Origin: Bifidobacterium lemurum
GTDB lineage: Bacteria > Actinomycetota > Actinomycetes > Actinomycetales > Bifidobacteriaceae
DNA: 64,000 bases
NCBI RefSeq assembly: GCF_014898175.1
Contig: NZ_CP062948.1
Coordinates: forward strand, 372,001 to 436,000
Direction: 5' to 3'
In this document: one piece after another, positions 34,690 through 44,511 of the stretch
Numbering within the stretch: position 1 is the stretch's first letter
How the letters are laid out: every line of letters starts with the position of its first letter
Notes under the pieces: generated by a model
The model's input: only the letters and a program-made list of their open reading frames with translations
Told to the model about the DNA's origin: nothing
The model's database searches: none
Made by a program: the position numbers and the translations under genes

Positions 34690-37600
34690 CTAGTCGTTGT
34701 CCGATTGCTCGGGGATGCCGGAGCTCAACTCGGCAAGGATGTCCTGTTCTGTTTTCGCGCGGGCACGCAGCTCGCGCCGGCCCTCATCGGGCTCACTCAC
34801 ATAGTAGAGAGACGCGTCGATACTGTCCAACTCGATGCCTTCGACGGCGGCGAGCAGAAGACGGTACATGTCCAGCTGGGCGAGTTTACGTTCGATCTCC
34901 TCCGGATTGGTAGGGCGTTTGCCGGTTTTCCAGTCGACCACCGTGTAGGTGGGAGACGTCGCCTCGCCGGAGACGACGGATGCGACGGATGCGGCGGTGG
35001 CGACGGAGACCGGAACGTCCGACGATGCCGCCGTAGCCCCCGTGGCGTCATTCCCAGCGCCGTTGTTCCCCGCGCCGGTGTTCCCCGCGGTGACGTTCTC
35101 CGCGCCGGCGTTCTCCCCGTCATCGTCCAAACGGCCGTAAAACACGGCGTCGAGTTTGCCGTTGACGATGCCGACGCCGGGAATGTCCACGACGATCTGC
35201 CGCTCCGCCCAAGCCGGCGTGCGGCGCGCCCAACGCGACGCGGCCAAGCGTTCGGCCCATACGCGGATTTTCTCGTTGGGGTCCCGCGCGGCTTCGGCGA
35301 TCAATGCTTCGCGGGATTCGCCACCATCCGTCGAACCGGCACCGATCACACCGGAAACACCGACGCTTGCGTCACCGGTTCCGAAGCCACCGATGCCGGA
35401 GCCGTAGGCGAGCGCCTCGCCGGCACCGGGCAGACCCGCGTTCACGAAACGCTCCGCCCAATCATGCAATCGCGTGCCCGCTTCGGCGGCGGGCGAGGCA
35501 ACACGTGGAATCGGACGGATGATGCCGCGCCAATACTCGCGCTCCTCACGTTCGCCCATGCCTCCGGCACGCGCCTGCAGGCCAGTGACGTTCTGGCGAC
35601 CGGCCGCACCGATACGCAAAGCCTTGGCCTTGACCGCCTGGTCGAAAGCCGCGCCGTCGAGCAGATTGGCCATCAGATCGGGGTCGGAGACCAACATGCG
35701 CGCACGCTCCGTCAGCGAGCCTTCTCCATGCCGCCTCCCCATGCTCGCTTCACTCGCCGGGCCATCACGCCGTGCGCGAATGGCTTCGCGCAGTTCAGAC
35801 ACGCCGCGGGTGATCTCCTCATGTTTGGAGTCGCTCAATCTGGCCGGCCATGGCATGTCCTCCGCTTGGGCGGACGGTTCGATCGGAGACCTCCACGCTT
35901 CGGTGACGACGGCTTCGCCGTATTCGCGGGCACGGTCGCCGACAAAGAAGCCTTCGGGAGCCTGCGCATCCGCAAAGTCCTCGACGGGATCCACCACGAG
36001 ATCCTTCGCCCAAAGCACGTCATGATGCCGGTGTATGGAGTCATGAACCTCCGACCAGAAGTTGGATGGGCTCTTTTTCCGAGCCCTTCCTCCCACCGCG
36101 GAGGGATCGCGGGAGCCTTCGTTGTAATGCGCGTAGGTGAGCAGCACGTCCTCGCGGGCGCGCGTGAGCGCCACATAGGCCAACCGTCGCTCATCGGCGT
36201 GCAAACGCCGCCCGTATTCCTCCATCTGGGTCAGATACCAGCCGTCGGCGTTCGCTCCGTCACGCTCATCGACGAACTCACGTATGGAGCCGAACACCTC
36301 ATCGTCGATGGTCTCCGCATCGTCGAGCGCGTCCAATCCTTCGATGGGATCGGCACCAACGGCCAGATCATGCGGGAATCGAGGCAGAATATCGGCATCG
36401 GCACGCACCGGGACCGGAACCGCGGTGGGATTCGTCAGCCATGTGTTGGCCTTCTCGTCGTAACGAGGCGCCGACCATCGTCCGCTGCCGGGGTTTTCCG
36501 TCTGCCGTTCGGCAAGAGAGACCTTGAGACCATCCCCTTGACCGCTGGGGAATCCGCCATCGGACATGCCGACCACGACCACGGCGTCCCATTCCAATCC
36601 CTTGGATTGGTGCACGGTCATCAGTTCCACGTCGACCGGCCCGGTCGGCAGGGACGCGCTTTCGTCATCGATCGATTTGAGCCGGTCGACCCATGCCGTA
36701 AAACCACGCAACGTCGGAGTCTGGTCCACGGCGATCTCCTGCGCGTAGGTATCCACCAGGTCGATGATCGACTCCATCGGCAGGCGGGACAGTGTGGGAT
36801 CGGGCCGGTGGTCGGGCTGCCGCAGCGCATGGGCGATCACGGTGTCGATATCCAATTCCAGCGCTTCCACCGCGGCGCGTACCACATCGTGAATCGGCCG
36901 GCCGATGGCGTCCTGCACATGCTTGAGCATCGTCGAGGCGCGGGTGATCGCCGCAGCCCCCTGTTCGCTGATCGAATCGCACTTGTCCAGCAACGATGCG
37001 AGTTCGCCATCGATCAGCAGGTCCGCGAGGAACACCGCGTTGGCGACTTTGTCACGGTAGTCGCGCACCGCATCCGCCCACTCGTGTTTGGGTATGTCCG
37101 CGGAGACCAGTCCCGCCTGCACCAATGCGTGGAACCGCTGCTCGGTGTTGGCTTGTTCCGCGAATCGGGCTAATGAGGCGAGGTCTCCGGCCGCGACGTT
37201 GAATCGCGGCGTGGCCAGCAGGCGCATCAGCGCCGCGCTGTCCGTGTGGTTGGATACGACATGCAGCAAGGCGAACACATCAAGGATCTCCGGACGTTCG
37301 AGCAGCGCGGAGTACCCCACCGTAAAAGTGCGCAATCCCGCGTTTTCCAAAGCCTCCTGATATTCGGGCATGATTGTTTTCGTTCGGAACAGCACCGCCA
37401 CCGAAGCCGATTCCCGATTCCCCCGCTTATGCTGGCGTGCGACCGCGGCCTTGCAGAAGCGCACCACGGCGTCGATCTCCTGTCCGTGCGTCTCAAACCC
37501 AAGCACTCCAAGGGTGCCCGCGTCGGCATCGTCAAGCGGATCGAGCGGTGCGACGTCCACCTCGCGCATCAGCGAACTGCTCGCACGATCGGGCTTGACG

Positions 37601-38790
37601 CGCAAAGGCTCGGTGAGATTGTTGGCGGCCTCCAACACCAACCGTGGATTACGTCTGGTGACGCTTAGAGGATATGGCTTGGCGTCGGACGGCATGCCGA
37701 AAGCGCTTTGGAACATACGGAACGCGCCCGGACTCGCCCCTCTCCATGCGTAGATGGATTGGAAGGGGTCTCCCACGGCGTTGACCGCGCAACGGTCATG
37801 GTCATCCGCGTGAAACAGCGAGGCGAGCAGCGCGGCCTGTGTGGTGGAGGTGTCCTGATATTCGTCCAGCAGCACGTGGCTGTATCGACGTCGGCATCGT
37901 TGCGCGATGGAGGGAAAGCGTTCGATGAGCTGATAGGCCGCGATGGTGAAATCCGAGAATTCCGCCATATTCCGCATACGCTTGGCTTTCGCGTACTCCT
38001 CCACCAGAGTGAGCAACGCCTCACGTTTCTGCGTGGTCTCATACAGTCGCCCGCATTGCCCCACGCAGAACGGATGGAGATCGCTCTCCATGAACGCATC
38101 GACTTTGGTCCGCCACTCCTCGTCCGTGTCTTTTTTGCCACGTACGGGCTTGACCGGCATCGGCTCCGGCAGAGGTTCGTCACCGATCACCCGTTCGAGC
38201 CTTGCCATAAACGCCTGATCCCATGCGCGCACGCGGTCCACCGCTTCTTCGAAGTTGGTGCAGTCCGAACCGATCATGGCGCTGGAGATGGATTCCGAAA
38301 GTTTGAGCACATTGTCGGCCAAGGTGTCGAATGCGCCGAGGTTCCGTTCGAGCGCGCTTCCCATATGCGCATCGATCACGTCGCTGACCAGCTGATGTCT
38401 GCCCGCCTCGCTCAACGGCTGCGTGTTCTGGTCGAAGCCCACCAGCAGACCGTATTGCCGCACCAAGGTTTGGAAAAAGGCGTCGTAGGTGAAAATCGCC
38501 GGTTTCAGGAAGGCATGGTCCATCGAGCCCGCATCCGCCTGGCCATCCGCTGACGCATGCTCTCCGGATACGGCGGCGGACACGCGTTCCAGCAATTCGC
38601 CGGCGGCCTTGCGCGTGAAGGTCAGGCCGAGAATGCGTTCCGGGGCGACGCCCCGCCGAATCAACGCGATGATGCGCTGGGTCATGGTGAAGGTTTTGCC
38701 GCTACCCGCGCCGGCGACGACCAGCACGTCCGAGTCGACAGGCGCGTCAATGATGGCGCTTTGCTCAGCGCTTGGCGTGAATCCGGTCAT
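34690..38790 (-). CDS. adnB: AdnB-type helicase-nuclease (UvrD-like motor + RecB-like nuclease)
   Basis: A 1366-residue protein. The N-terminal UvrD-type motor has FTPSAEQ, Walker A VVAGAGSGKT, Walker B LLDEYQDTS, and later LMTVHQSKGLEWD and YVALTRAREDVL. The C-terminal RecB-like nuclease has TRLHDWAERF, GKLDAVF and VVDWKTGK, with no Fe-S cysteines. AdnAB resects double-strand breaks for recombination in actinobacteria. A low-complexity Asn/Gly/Ala-rich insertion of about 45 residues (near 34965-35120) separates GKLDAVF from VDWKTGK. The start is the ATG overlapping the adnA stop by 4 bp; the longer frame to 39279 lies within adnA. Confidence 0.9.
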   Translation of the reverse strand: MTGFTPSAEQSAIIDAPVDSDVLVVAGAGSGKTFTMTQRIIALIRRGVAPERILGLTFTRKAAGELLERVSAAVSGEHASADGQADAGSMDHAFLKPAIFTYDAFFQTLVRQYGLLVGFDQNTQPLSEAGRHQLVSDVIDAHMGSALERNLGAFDTLADNVLKLSESISSAMIGSDCTNFEEAVDRVRAWDQAFMARLERVIGDEPLPEPMPVKPVRGKKDTDEEWRTKVDAFMESDLHPFCVGQCGRLYETTQKREALLTLVEEYAKAKRMRNMAEFSDFTIAAYQLIERFPSIAQRCRRRYSHVLLDEYQDTSTTQAALLASLFHADDHDRCAVNAVGDPFQSIYAWRGASPGAFRMFQSAFGMPSDAKPYPLSVTRRNPRLVLEAANNLTEPLRVKPDRASSSLMREVDVAPLDPLDDADAGTLGVLGFETHGQEIDAVVRFCKAAVARQHKRGNRESASVAVLFRTKTIMPEYQEALENAGLRTFTVGYSALLERPEILDVFALLHVVSNHTDSAALMRLLATPRFNVAAGDLASLARFAEQANTEQRFHALVQAGLVSADIPKHEWADAVRDYRDKVANAVFLADLLIDGELASLLDKCDSISEQGAAAITRASTMLKHVQDAIGRPIHDVVRAAVEALELDIDTVIAHALRQPDHRPDPTLSRLPMESIIDLVDTYAQEIAVDQTPTLRGFTAWVDRLKSIDDESASLPTGPVDVELMTVHQSKGLEWDAVVVVGMSDGGFPSGQGDGLKVSLAERQTENPGSGRWSAPRYDEKANTWLTNPTAVPVPVRADADILPRFPHDLAVGADPIEGLDALDDAETIDDEVFGSIREFVDERDGANADGWYLTQMEEYGRRLHADERRLAYVALTRAREDVLLTYAHYNEGSRDPSAVGGRARKKSPSNFWSEVHDSIHRHHDVLWAKDLVVDPVEDFADAQAPEGFFVGDRAREYGEAVVTEAWRSPIEPSAQAEDMPWPARLSDSKHEEITRGVSELREAIRARRDGPASEASMGRRHGEGSLTERARMLVSDPDLMANLLDGAAFDQAVKAKALRIGAAGRQNVTGLQARAGGMGEREEREYWRGIIRPIPRVASPAAEAGTRLHDWAERFVNAGLPGAGEALAYGSGIGGFGTGDASVGVSGVIGAGSTDGGESREALIAEAARDPNEKIRVWAERLAASRWARRTPAWAERQIVVDIPGVGIVNGKLDAVFYGRLDDDGENAGAENVTAGNTGAGNNGAGNDATGATAASSDVPVSVATAASVASVVSGEATSPTYTVVDWKTGKRPTNPEEIERKLAQLDMYRLLLAAVEGIELDSIDASLYYVSEPDEGRRELRARAKTEQDILAELSSGIPEQSDND

Positions 38791-41700
38791 GCTTGCCTCG
38801 TTTCGAACACGGTGTCGACCATCCCCGCGCATGCGGGACAGGTCCTTGATTTGCAATATTCCAGATGGCTTGGCTGCGGATGCGCGATCAATGCGCCGGA
38901 ACGTTTGGCCGCTGCCGCATAGAACACGCGGGCGATCATGGTCAGCGCCCATAGCGTCTGCGTGCCGGCGAGCGTCACGAACCGCGCCCACTTCTCGTCC
39001 GGTATGCCTTCCGGTTTGGCATCGGGTGTGGGAACCGGCATGTCCATAAGCTTCTCGACGACGTTGGGGATTCTGTAACGCTTCAATGGCGGTTCCGCGT
39101 TCAGCGAGCCGTCGACGAACAGAGGAGGCTGGAACCCGCCTTCCGGCGCTTGGGCGAAGCCGGCGCTGCTGCGATGCCTGACATAGAACAGCACGCTCTG
39201 ACCGATACGCGGCACGTTGCGCACCGCCTCGTAACCGCGTGGGCCGCCTTCGGGGAACGCAAGACCCAACTGATAGCACACCAGCTGCAAATCGTTGAAT
39301 ATTCCCGGGCCTCCGCGGTCCTTGCCGGTTTTGTAGTCGACCAGTCGCAGATGCCTGCTCCCATCGGAAAGCACGCGGGTTTCCATACGATCGATGCGTC
39401 CGGCGAGCCGCACGGTAAGGTTCTCACGCATGCCTTCCGGCCATCCCCCCACCAACATCCCCATCGCGGCATAGAGCTGCGGCCGGTTCAGCGGTTCGAT
39501 GCCCGGCACCGCGTTATAGGCGGCGAGAATATCATTCAGATCGAAAAGCGCGCTGAACTCGCATTCATTGCTGACATGCTCCAACCGCCCGATTTCCAAT
39601 AGTTTGGCATTCCCGCCCAGATACTCGGCGTTCTCGCTGTCGGCAAAGTAATGCGCGATATTCGCCAGAATCTCATTCGCCGACATGGCGGTTTTCATCG
39701 CCTGATACCGTTCTTTGACGTCGGCTATGGCATCGGGGTCCGGACGCAGGGATTCGTAGATCTCCTCAAGACGCCCCGCGATCGCTTCGGCGGAAAGACG
39801 AGAGCGATCAAGCCCCTCCTCGCTGCCACGTTGTGCCACCTCGTGGATCAACGAGCCGAATCCCATCGCCAATGATCCCGGCCTGGGGCCGGAGAAACGG
39901 TTCTCCAACAGCCAGCACACCGGGCACGCCCATAGTTGGTCAGCCGACGAGGGCGACAACGACACCACCACAGGACGCTCCGACGATAGGTCACGAGCTC
40001 CCGTCCGAGCATCGACATCGACATCGATATCGACATCAGCCGCGTGCGCGGGCCCATCCCCCGGGTCGGAGCTTGTGGCATCCGATTCGGCGGTTCCGTC
40101 GTCGGTCGTATCATCGTCGCCACCCAAGCCGGAGGCCACGAACGGCCATTGCGCGGGGTCGGCGACGTCCACGCCGTGTTCGGCGAGTAAGGCGAGCGTG
40201 TCGATGGCGTCCTTGGCCGCATCGCTTTCCGGCTTGTTGGTGGCGAGCATGATGCGCGCGGCGGCGACCAATCCTCGCGCGCTGGCATCCAGTCCGGAGA
40301 AATCGCCGTGATCGTTCGCCGTGGTGTACCGCGCGTTCGAACGTTCGCGCTTGAATCGTTCGGGCATATAGCCGAACAGGAAGTCCGAAGGGCTGGAGTC
40401 GTCGTTCCACACCGCGCTGACCGTCGCACGCTCATCGGCTCGGGTGAGGGCCACCAGCAGACTCTTCTTCTCACCGGACAGCACCGACACCAGCCGCGGA
40501 TCACGCTCGCCTTGCGTCACTTCGACAAGTCGACCACGCAATACGAGTTCGACCAGATCCTCGCCTGCGAACATGGTGTTGCGTTCGGCGAGATTCGGCC
40601 ATACGTCCTGTTGCATGGACGGCAGCCAGACGTAGCGGAAATGCCGCCCGGCCGCGCCGGCCGGCGTGGTCAGGGTCACGGCCTCCTCGACGGGGCCGAT
40701 ATGGGCGAGCGAGTCCGCCTCGATCTGTTGCGAGCGCATATTGGCGATGAACCCCGTCACGTCCATCGAGCTGCCTTCGGCGAACTGGAACAGTCGCATG
40801 GCCGCGTCCAGCCGGTCATTGGCCGCGCGGCCTTCAGGCGTATTGGACAGCGCGAGGTTCTGCCACTGTTTGGCCACGCCGGTGGCGTTCCATGCGACCG
40901 CAAGCACATACTGGGGTTCCAGTCGGCGCGTCGGGCCGGCCGCGCTCAGGGAGTCCATCCCCCGCACGATCGCCGCGACCAGCTGCCACAATCGGCTGAA
41001 CGCCTTGGACTGGGCATCGGTGCCGAGCACCGCTTGAATGGCGTCCATGACGAGTTCGGCGGGTGCGAGTTCGCTGTCGAACGCCAACATCACATAGACG
41101 GCGTCCGCCCCGAAGGCGAGATCGTCTCCCCGAGCCGCCAACTCGTCCACCAAAGCGTCATCCACGCTGATGGAAGACGATAGGGTATCCGCTTGTTCCC
41201 GGCGAGCCTCTTCGACATGGGAACGCAGACGTCCCCACGCCTCGACCAGCCGGGAGACCGCCGCGTCGTCATCCGTGACGATGCCCGACAGCGAATCCAA
41301 CGCGACGATCGCCGATTCGATGGGGGCGAGTCGTGCGGGACGGCCTCCCGCGGCACTGACCAATGGGCTGGCGAGGATGGTGGCGACGCGGGACCGCACG
41401 AACGCCGCCGTCCGGACCAATCCCATACGATTGCGATCCTCGCCTTGCCTGCGCAGATCGGCCAGCTCCACCAACGCGAACAGCCCTTGGACGAAAGGCT
41501 CGTCCTTCAGCGGACGCGCGACCGACGAATAGCGCACCGGCACGCCTTCGCGACGCAAACGTTCCCCGAAACGTCTCACGATGCTGTTGTCGTGGGCGAT
41601 AACGGCCATATCGTTCCATGTGACGTCCTCGTCAAGTCGCGCGCGCTTGATCTGCCACACCACATCGTCAAGCTCCTCACGGGGGGAACGATACAACGAG

Positions 41701-43046
41701 GTCTCCAAACTGCCGTCGGCGACCGGCGACGCGCCACCGGCGGCAGTTTGGAGCAGTTTGCCCGGACGCTGCGCGATGGGCACCGGGTCGTGCTCCTGCG
41801 AGGGGATCGACAGGGAGATGCGAGAAGCGACCACATCAAGATAACGAGGACCGGAAGCGCCGGCCATCCCCTCATTCTCGGCAGCGGATGCGTCATCGGT
41901 TGCGGACATGTCCCCAGCAGCGGACACGCCTTCGGCGACGGTCGCGCGGACGCGAGCGGCAGCGCCTGCGGACGGCAGCGCCGAAGCGTCGCACATCCGC
42001 GCATGGATGTCGCCATCCTGGGCCCTGCGGAACAGGTATTCGGGGTAGGAGCCCCGGAAGGTCTGCACGGCCTCGTCCGGGTTGCCGACCAGCAACAGCC
42101 GCACACCCGCCTCATGCAGCGACTCGAGAAAGCGCAGTCCGGCGAGCGTGGTGTCCTGGAAGTCGTCGACGACCAGCAGTTCGGGCAGCGTCTCGCCGCG
42201 GGCGAGCTGGGGGATCGCATTGGCGCCGGCAACCAGCAGATAGGAGGCGTCGAGCCGGTAATCGTGCGCGTAGGTCTCGCCCAGCATCGCGATGTATTCG
42301 GCGCGCAAGGCGAACGCCAACCGCCACTGTTCGGCCAAGCGGGTTCGCCCCTCGCCCAACCGGGCCAGCAGCTCCGCCTCATGCTTCGCCGTGACGCCAA
42401 GCTCATCCATGCGGGCGAGCATGTCGCGAAGCTGGGCGATGAACGCGCCCGACACCCCACGCGCGAACACCTCCGCGGTGGGCGACCCGCCGACCTCGGA
42501 AGTCCGCAAGCCGATGTTCCTCGACGGCGATTGTAGGCTCACATGCGTGTCCGACGGCACGGCCGACGCTTCGGTGATCAGCGTGGACCATGCCCGTTGC
42601 GCGAAATAGCCACGCAACAACGCGCATGTGGGGCAGTCGTCGCCCGCGGCGGCATGGCCCAGATGCACGGCGACGACCTGGCGCAGCAGGGCATCCTGTT
42701 CGGCGCCGTTGAGCAGGCGAGGCGCGCTCAATCCCGCTCGGGCTCGGGCAGCGGAGATCGCTCGAAACGCGATGGCGGCCAATGTGGTGACGGGGCGCAC
42801 TTGGGTGGATGCGCCCATATGACGAATCACACGATTGGACAGCCGATCGGCGGCGGTACGGCCGGACACCGCCATCACGGCACCCTGCATGCCGAACGTC
42901 TCCAAACCGCGCAGCAGCGTGGCGAACGCGTATTCGGTTTTGCCGGCGCGAGGCGGCGCGACCAACAGCATCGCCCCACCCGGCCCCATCCCGGCCGCGT
43001 CGGCGTGATTCGCCTGGCTGTTTTGCGTATTCGTGTTCGTGCTCAT
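38787..43046 (-). CDS. adnA: AdnA-type helicase-nuclease with Fe-S nuclease domain
   Basis: A 1419-residue partner of AdnB. The motor has a Walker A variant VAPPRAGKTEYA (about residues 29-40), Walker B VVDDFQDTTL and LVALTRADERA. The nuclease has GSLIHEVAQRG, AGRIDRMET and LVDYKTGK. Cysteines in ACPVCWLLENRF and at the end in YCKSRTCPACAG supply the 4Fe-4S cluster that staples this nuclease class. An Ala/Ser-rich insertion (about 41,860-41,990) lies between the motor motifs. The ATG at 43046 has GGAGG only 1 nt away, an unusually tight spacing, so a later start cannot be excluded. Divergent from the PFNA cluster. Confidence 0.9.
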   Translation of the reverse strand: MSTNTNTQNSQANHADAAGMGPGGAMLLVAPPRAGKTEYAFATLLRGLETFGMQGAVMAVSGRTAADRLSNRVIRHMGASTQVRPVTTLAAIAFRAISAARARAGLSAPRLLNGAEQDALLRQVVAVHLGHAAAGDDCPTCALLRGYFAQRAWSTLITEASAVPSDTHVSLQSPSRNIGLRTSEVGGSPTAEVFARGVSGAFIAQLRDMLARMDELGVTAKHEAELLARLGEGRTRLAEQWRLAFALRAEYIAMLGETYAHDYRLDASYLLVAGANAIPQLARGETLPELLVVDDFQDTTLAGLRFLESLHEAGVRLLLVGNPDEAVQTFRGSYPEYLFRRAQDGDIHARMCDASALPSAGAAARVRATVAEGVSAAGDMSATDDASAAENEGMAGASGPRYLDVVASRISLSIPSQEHDPVPIAQRPGKLLQTAAGGASPVADGSLETSLYRSPREELDDVVWQIKRARLDEDVTWNDMAVIAHDNSIVRRFGERLRREGVPVRYSSVARPLKDEPFVQGLFALVELADLRRQGEDRNRMGLVRTAAFVRSRVATILASPLVSAAGGRPARLAPIESAIVALDSLSGIVTDDDAAVSRLVEAWGRLRSHVEEARREQADTLSSSISVDDALVDELAARGDDLAFGADAVYVMLAFDSELAPAELVMDAIQAVLGTDAQSKAFSRLWQLVAAIVRGMDSLSAAGPTRRLEPQYVLAVAWNATGVAKQWQNLALSNTPEGRAANDRLDAAMRLFQFAEGSSMDVTGFIANMRSQQIEADSLAHIGPVEEAVTLTTPAGAAGRHFRYVWLPSMQQDVWPNLAERNTMFAGEDLVELVLRGRLVEVTQGERDPRLVSVLSGEKKSLLVALTRADERATVSAVWNDDSSPSDFLFGYMPERFKRERSNARYTTANDHGDFSGLDASARGLVAAARIMLATNKPESDAAKDAIDTLALLAEHGVDVADPAQWPFVASGLGGDDDTTDDGTAESDATSSDPGDGPAHAADVDIDVDVDARTGARDLSSERPVVVSLSPSSADQLWACPVCWLLENRFSGPRPGSLAMGFGSLIHEVAQRGSEEGLDRSRLSAEAIAGRLEEIYESLRPDPDAIADVKERYQAMKTAMSANEILANIAHYFADSENAEYLGGNAKLLEIGRLEHVSNECEFSALFDLNDILAAYNAVPGIEPLNRPQLYAAMGMLVGGWPEGMRENLTVRLAGRIDRMETRVLSDGSRHLRLVDYKTGKDRGGPGIFNDLQLVCYQLGLAFPEGGPRGYEAVRNVPRIGQSVLFYVRHRSSAGFAQAPEGGFQPPLFVDGSLNAEPPLKRYRIPNVVEKLMDMPVPTPDAKPEGIPDEKWARFVTLAGTQTLWALTMIARVFYAAAAKRSGALIAHPQPSHLEYCKSRTCPACAGMVDTVFETRQA

Positions 43047-43185
43047 GCCTCCAGCCTAAACGCCCGTATCGGCAAGGGAAAAGTTTTACTTTCCACGCGT
43101 GTTACCCCTTACACACCATATGAATTTCTGTCCGATTGCGTGGCGACAATGACTGGACCAATGAACCCGCAACGAGGAGGGCATC
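43047..43185. other. Divergent promoter region between adnA and the PFNA kinase
   Basis: 139 bp separating two divergent operons. It is AT-rich relative to the window around 43080-43130, with CATATGAAT a possible -10 region for the kinase operon. No operator symmetry is clear. Confidence 0.3.
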
Positions 43186-44511
43186 ATGATCAACGCACCA
43201 CCATTCCCGTCTCCGCCACGGTTGCCCGGCTATGATTTCATCCGAGTGTTGGGCTCCGGATCCACCGCCGTGGTGCTGCTCTACGCCCATCACACGCCCA
43301 GCCGCCATGTGGCGGTGAAGGTCAGCGATCCCGCCGCAGGCTCCCTCGCCGCGAGCGCGCTCCGGCACGAGGCCGCGGTGATGGCCCGACTGCCCCGTCA
43401 TCCGCACATCCTTCGCATCTTCGACTCCGGGTGCACCGATGACGGTCGCGCTTACATCGTCGTCGACTACGCCGAGCAGGGCGCCCTCGCCGATCTGCTG
43501 CGCCACGGGCCGTTGCCCTGCGCACGCGCGGTGGATGTGGGCGTCCGTCTGGCAAGCGGCTTGTATGCCGCCCACCGCTGCGGCATCATCCACCACGACA
43601 TCAAACCCAGCAATGTGCTGATCGGAACGCGGGGACTGCCGATATTGGGCGACTTCGGCGTTTCCCGCGACATCTACGCAGACCATCCGGCCGGACATTC
43701 GCCGCCATGGGCCGCACCGGAGGTGTTGCGGGGAACCAGCGCCGGCGACGAGGCGTCGGATATCTATTCGCTGGCCGCCACGATATTCGCGATGCTCGCG
43801 GGAGCCTCCCCCTACGAGCACGGATACCGTCCCCGCTGCGAGACCGAGCTGATCGCGTCGATACTCGGAAAGCCGCTGCCGCATATCGGACGTGACGATG
43901 TTCCCGCGGATGTGGAACGAGCCCTGCGCATGGCGCTTGACAAGAATCCCGGCGACCGCCATTACTCCGCGCTGGAATTCGCCAGGGCGTTGCAGCGGGC
44001 GCAGCACGCCAGCGGATTCCCACCCACTCCTGTGGACGCGGAGAACACGCCCCGATACCCGGACGATCTTCAGCGGTGTGTATCGGGAGGGTTTCGCAGG
44101 TGCGATGGATCCGACGGACTTGACGAACGCAACGGGTTTCGCGGGCTTGACGAACGCGATGCGTTTCGCAGACGCAAGGGGCGCGGCATGCCACGCCCGT
44201 CGCGTTCGGATACGTCCCATCCGACGGCGGCGCTTTCAACATGCCCGGCACGTTCGCGGCACCGGGCGAAAACCCTCGCCGTCATCGTCGCCGGCACGGC
44301 GGTGTCGGCGACCGTGGCGGCGATAGTCGCATGTACCGTCATGGTTTTCATGGATGCCGTGCCCAGCCCGACCGGAAGTCGGATCGACGTTCCCCGCGGC
44401 AACGGTGGATACCGCCTACGCGCGCCGGACGAGGCCCTCGTCCAAACCGCCGGAACAGGCGGTTCCATCCGCGTCGCGCCTGGCGGCACGCTTCAGAAGG
44501 AGGTGGCATGA
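43186..44511 (+). CDS. Membrane-anchored Ser/Thr protein kinase (PFNA cluster, Pkb2-like)
   Basis: A 441-residue Hanks-type kinase. Catalytic domain: glycine loop GSGSTAVV (23-30), Lys45, catalytic loop HHDIKPSN with Asp138, DFG at 156-158 and APEVL. The usual HRD Arg is His137, so it is a non-RD kinase. A juxtamembrane segment with a 27-bp tandem repeat (GLDERNGF / GLDERDAF) and one membrane helix (VIVAGTAVSATVAAIVACTV) lead to about 50 external residues. The ATG follows GAGGAGG. First gene of a five-gene set with 4-bp junctions (kinase, FN3, MoxR, DUF58, transglutaminase) that matches the bifidobacterial PFNA cluster. The kinase substrates here are unknown. Confidence 0.95.
   Translation: MINAPPFPSPPRLPGYDFIRVLGSGSTAVVLLYAHHTPSRHVAVKVSDPAAGSLAASALRHEAAVMARLPRHPHILRIFDSGCTDDGRAYIVVDYAEQGALADLLRHGPLPCARAVDVGVRLASGLYAAHRCGIIHHDIKPSNVLIGTRGLPILGDFGVSRDIYADHPAGHSPPWAAPEVLRGTSAGDEASDIYSLAATIFAMLAGASPYEHGYRPRCETELIASILGKPLPHIGRDDVPADVERALRMALDKNPGDRHYSALEFARALQRAQHASGFPPTPVDAENTPRYPDDLQRCVSGGFRRCDGSDGLDERNGFRGLDERDAFRRRKGRGMPRPSRSDTSHPTAALSTCPARSRHRAKTLAVIVAGTAVSATVAAIVACTVMVFMDAVPSPTGSRIDVPRGNGGYRLRAPDEALVQTAGTGGSIRVAPGGTLQKEVA

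Noticed and set aside
34237..37173. 978-codon plus-strand frame across adnB
   Set aside because: Antisense to the AdnB gene; no recognisable domain.
38791..39279. Extension of adnB upstream of 38790
   Set aside because: Lies inside adnA; Arg-rich shadow sequence; the family N-terminus begins with the FTPSAEQ region right after 38790.
44241..44507. N-terminal extension of the FN3 protein
   Set aside because: Overlaps the kinase C-terminus in another frame; a well-placed AGGAGG precedes the ATG at 44508.
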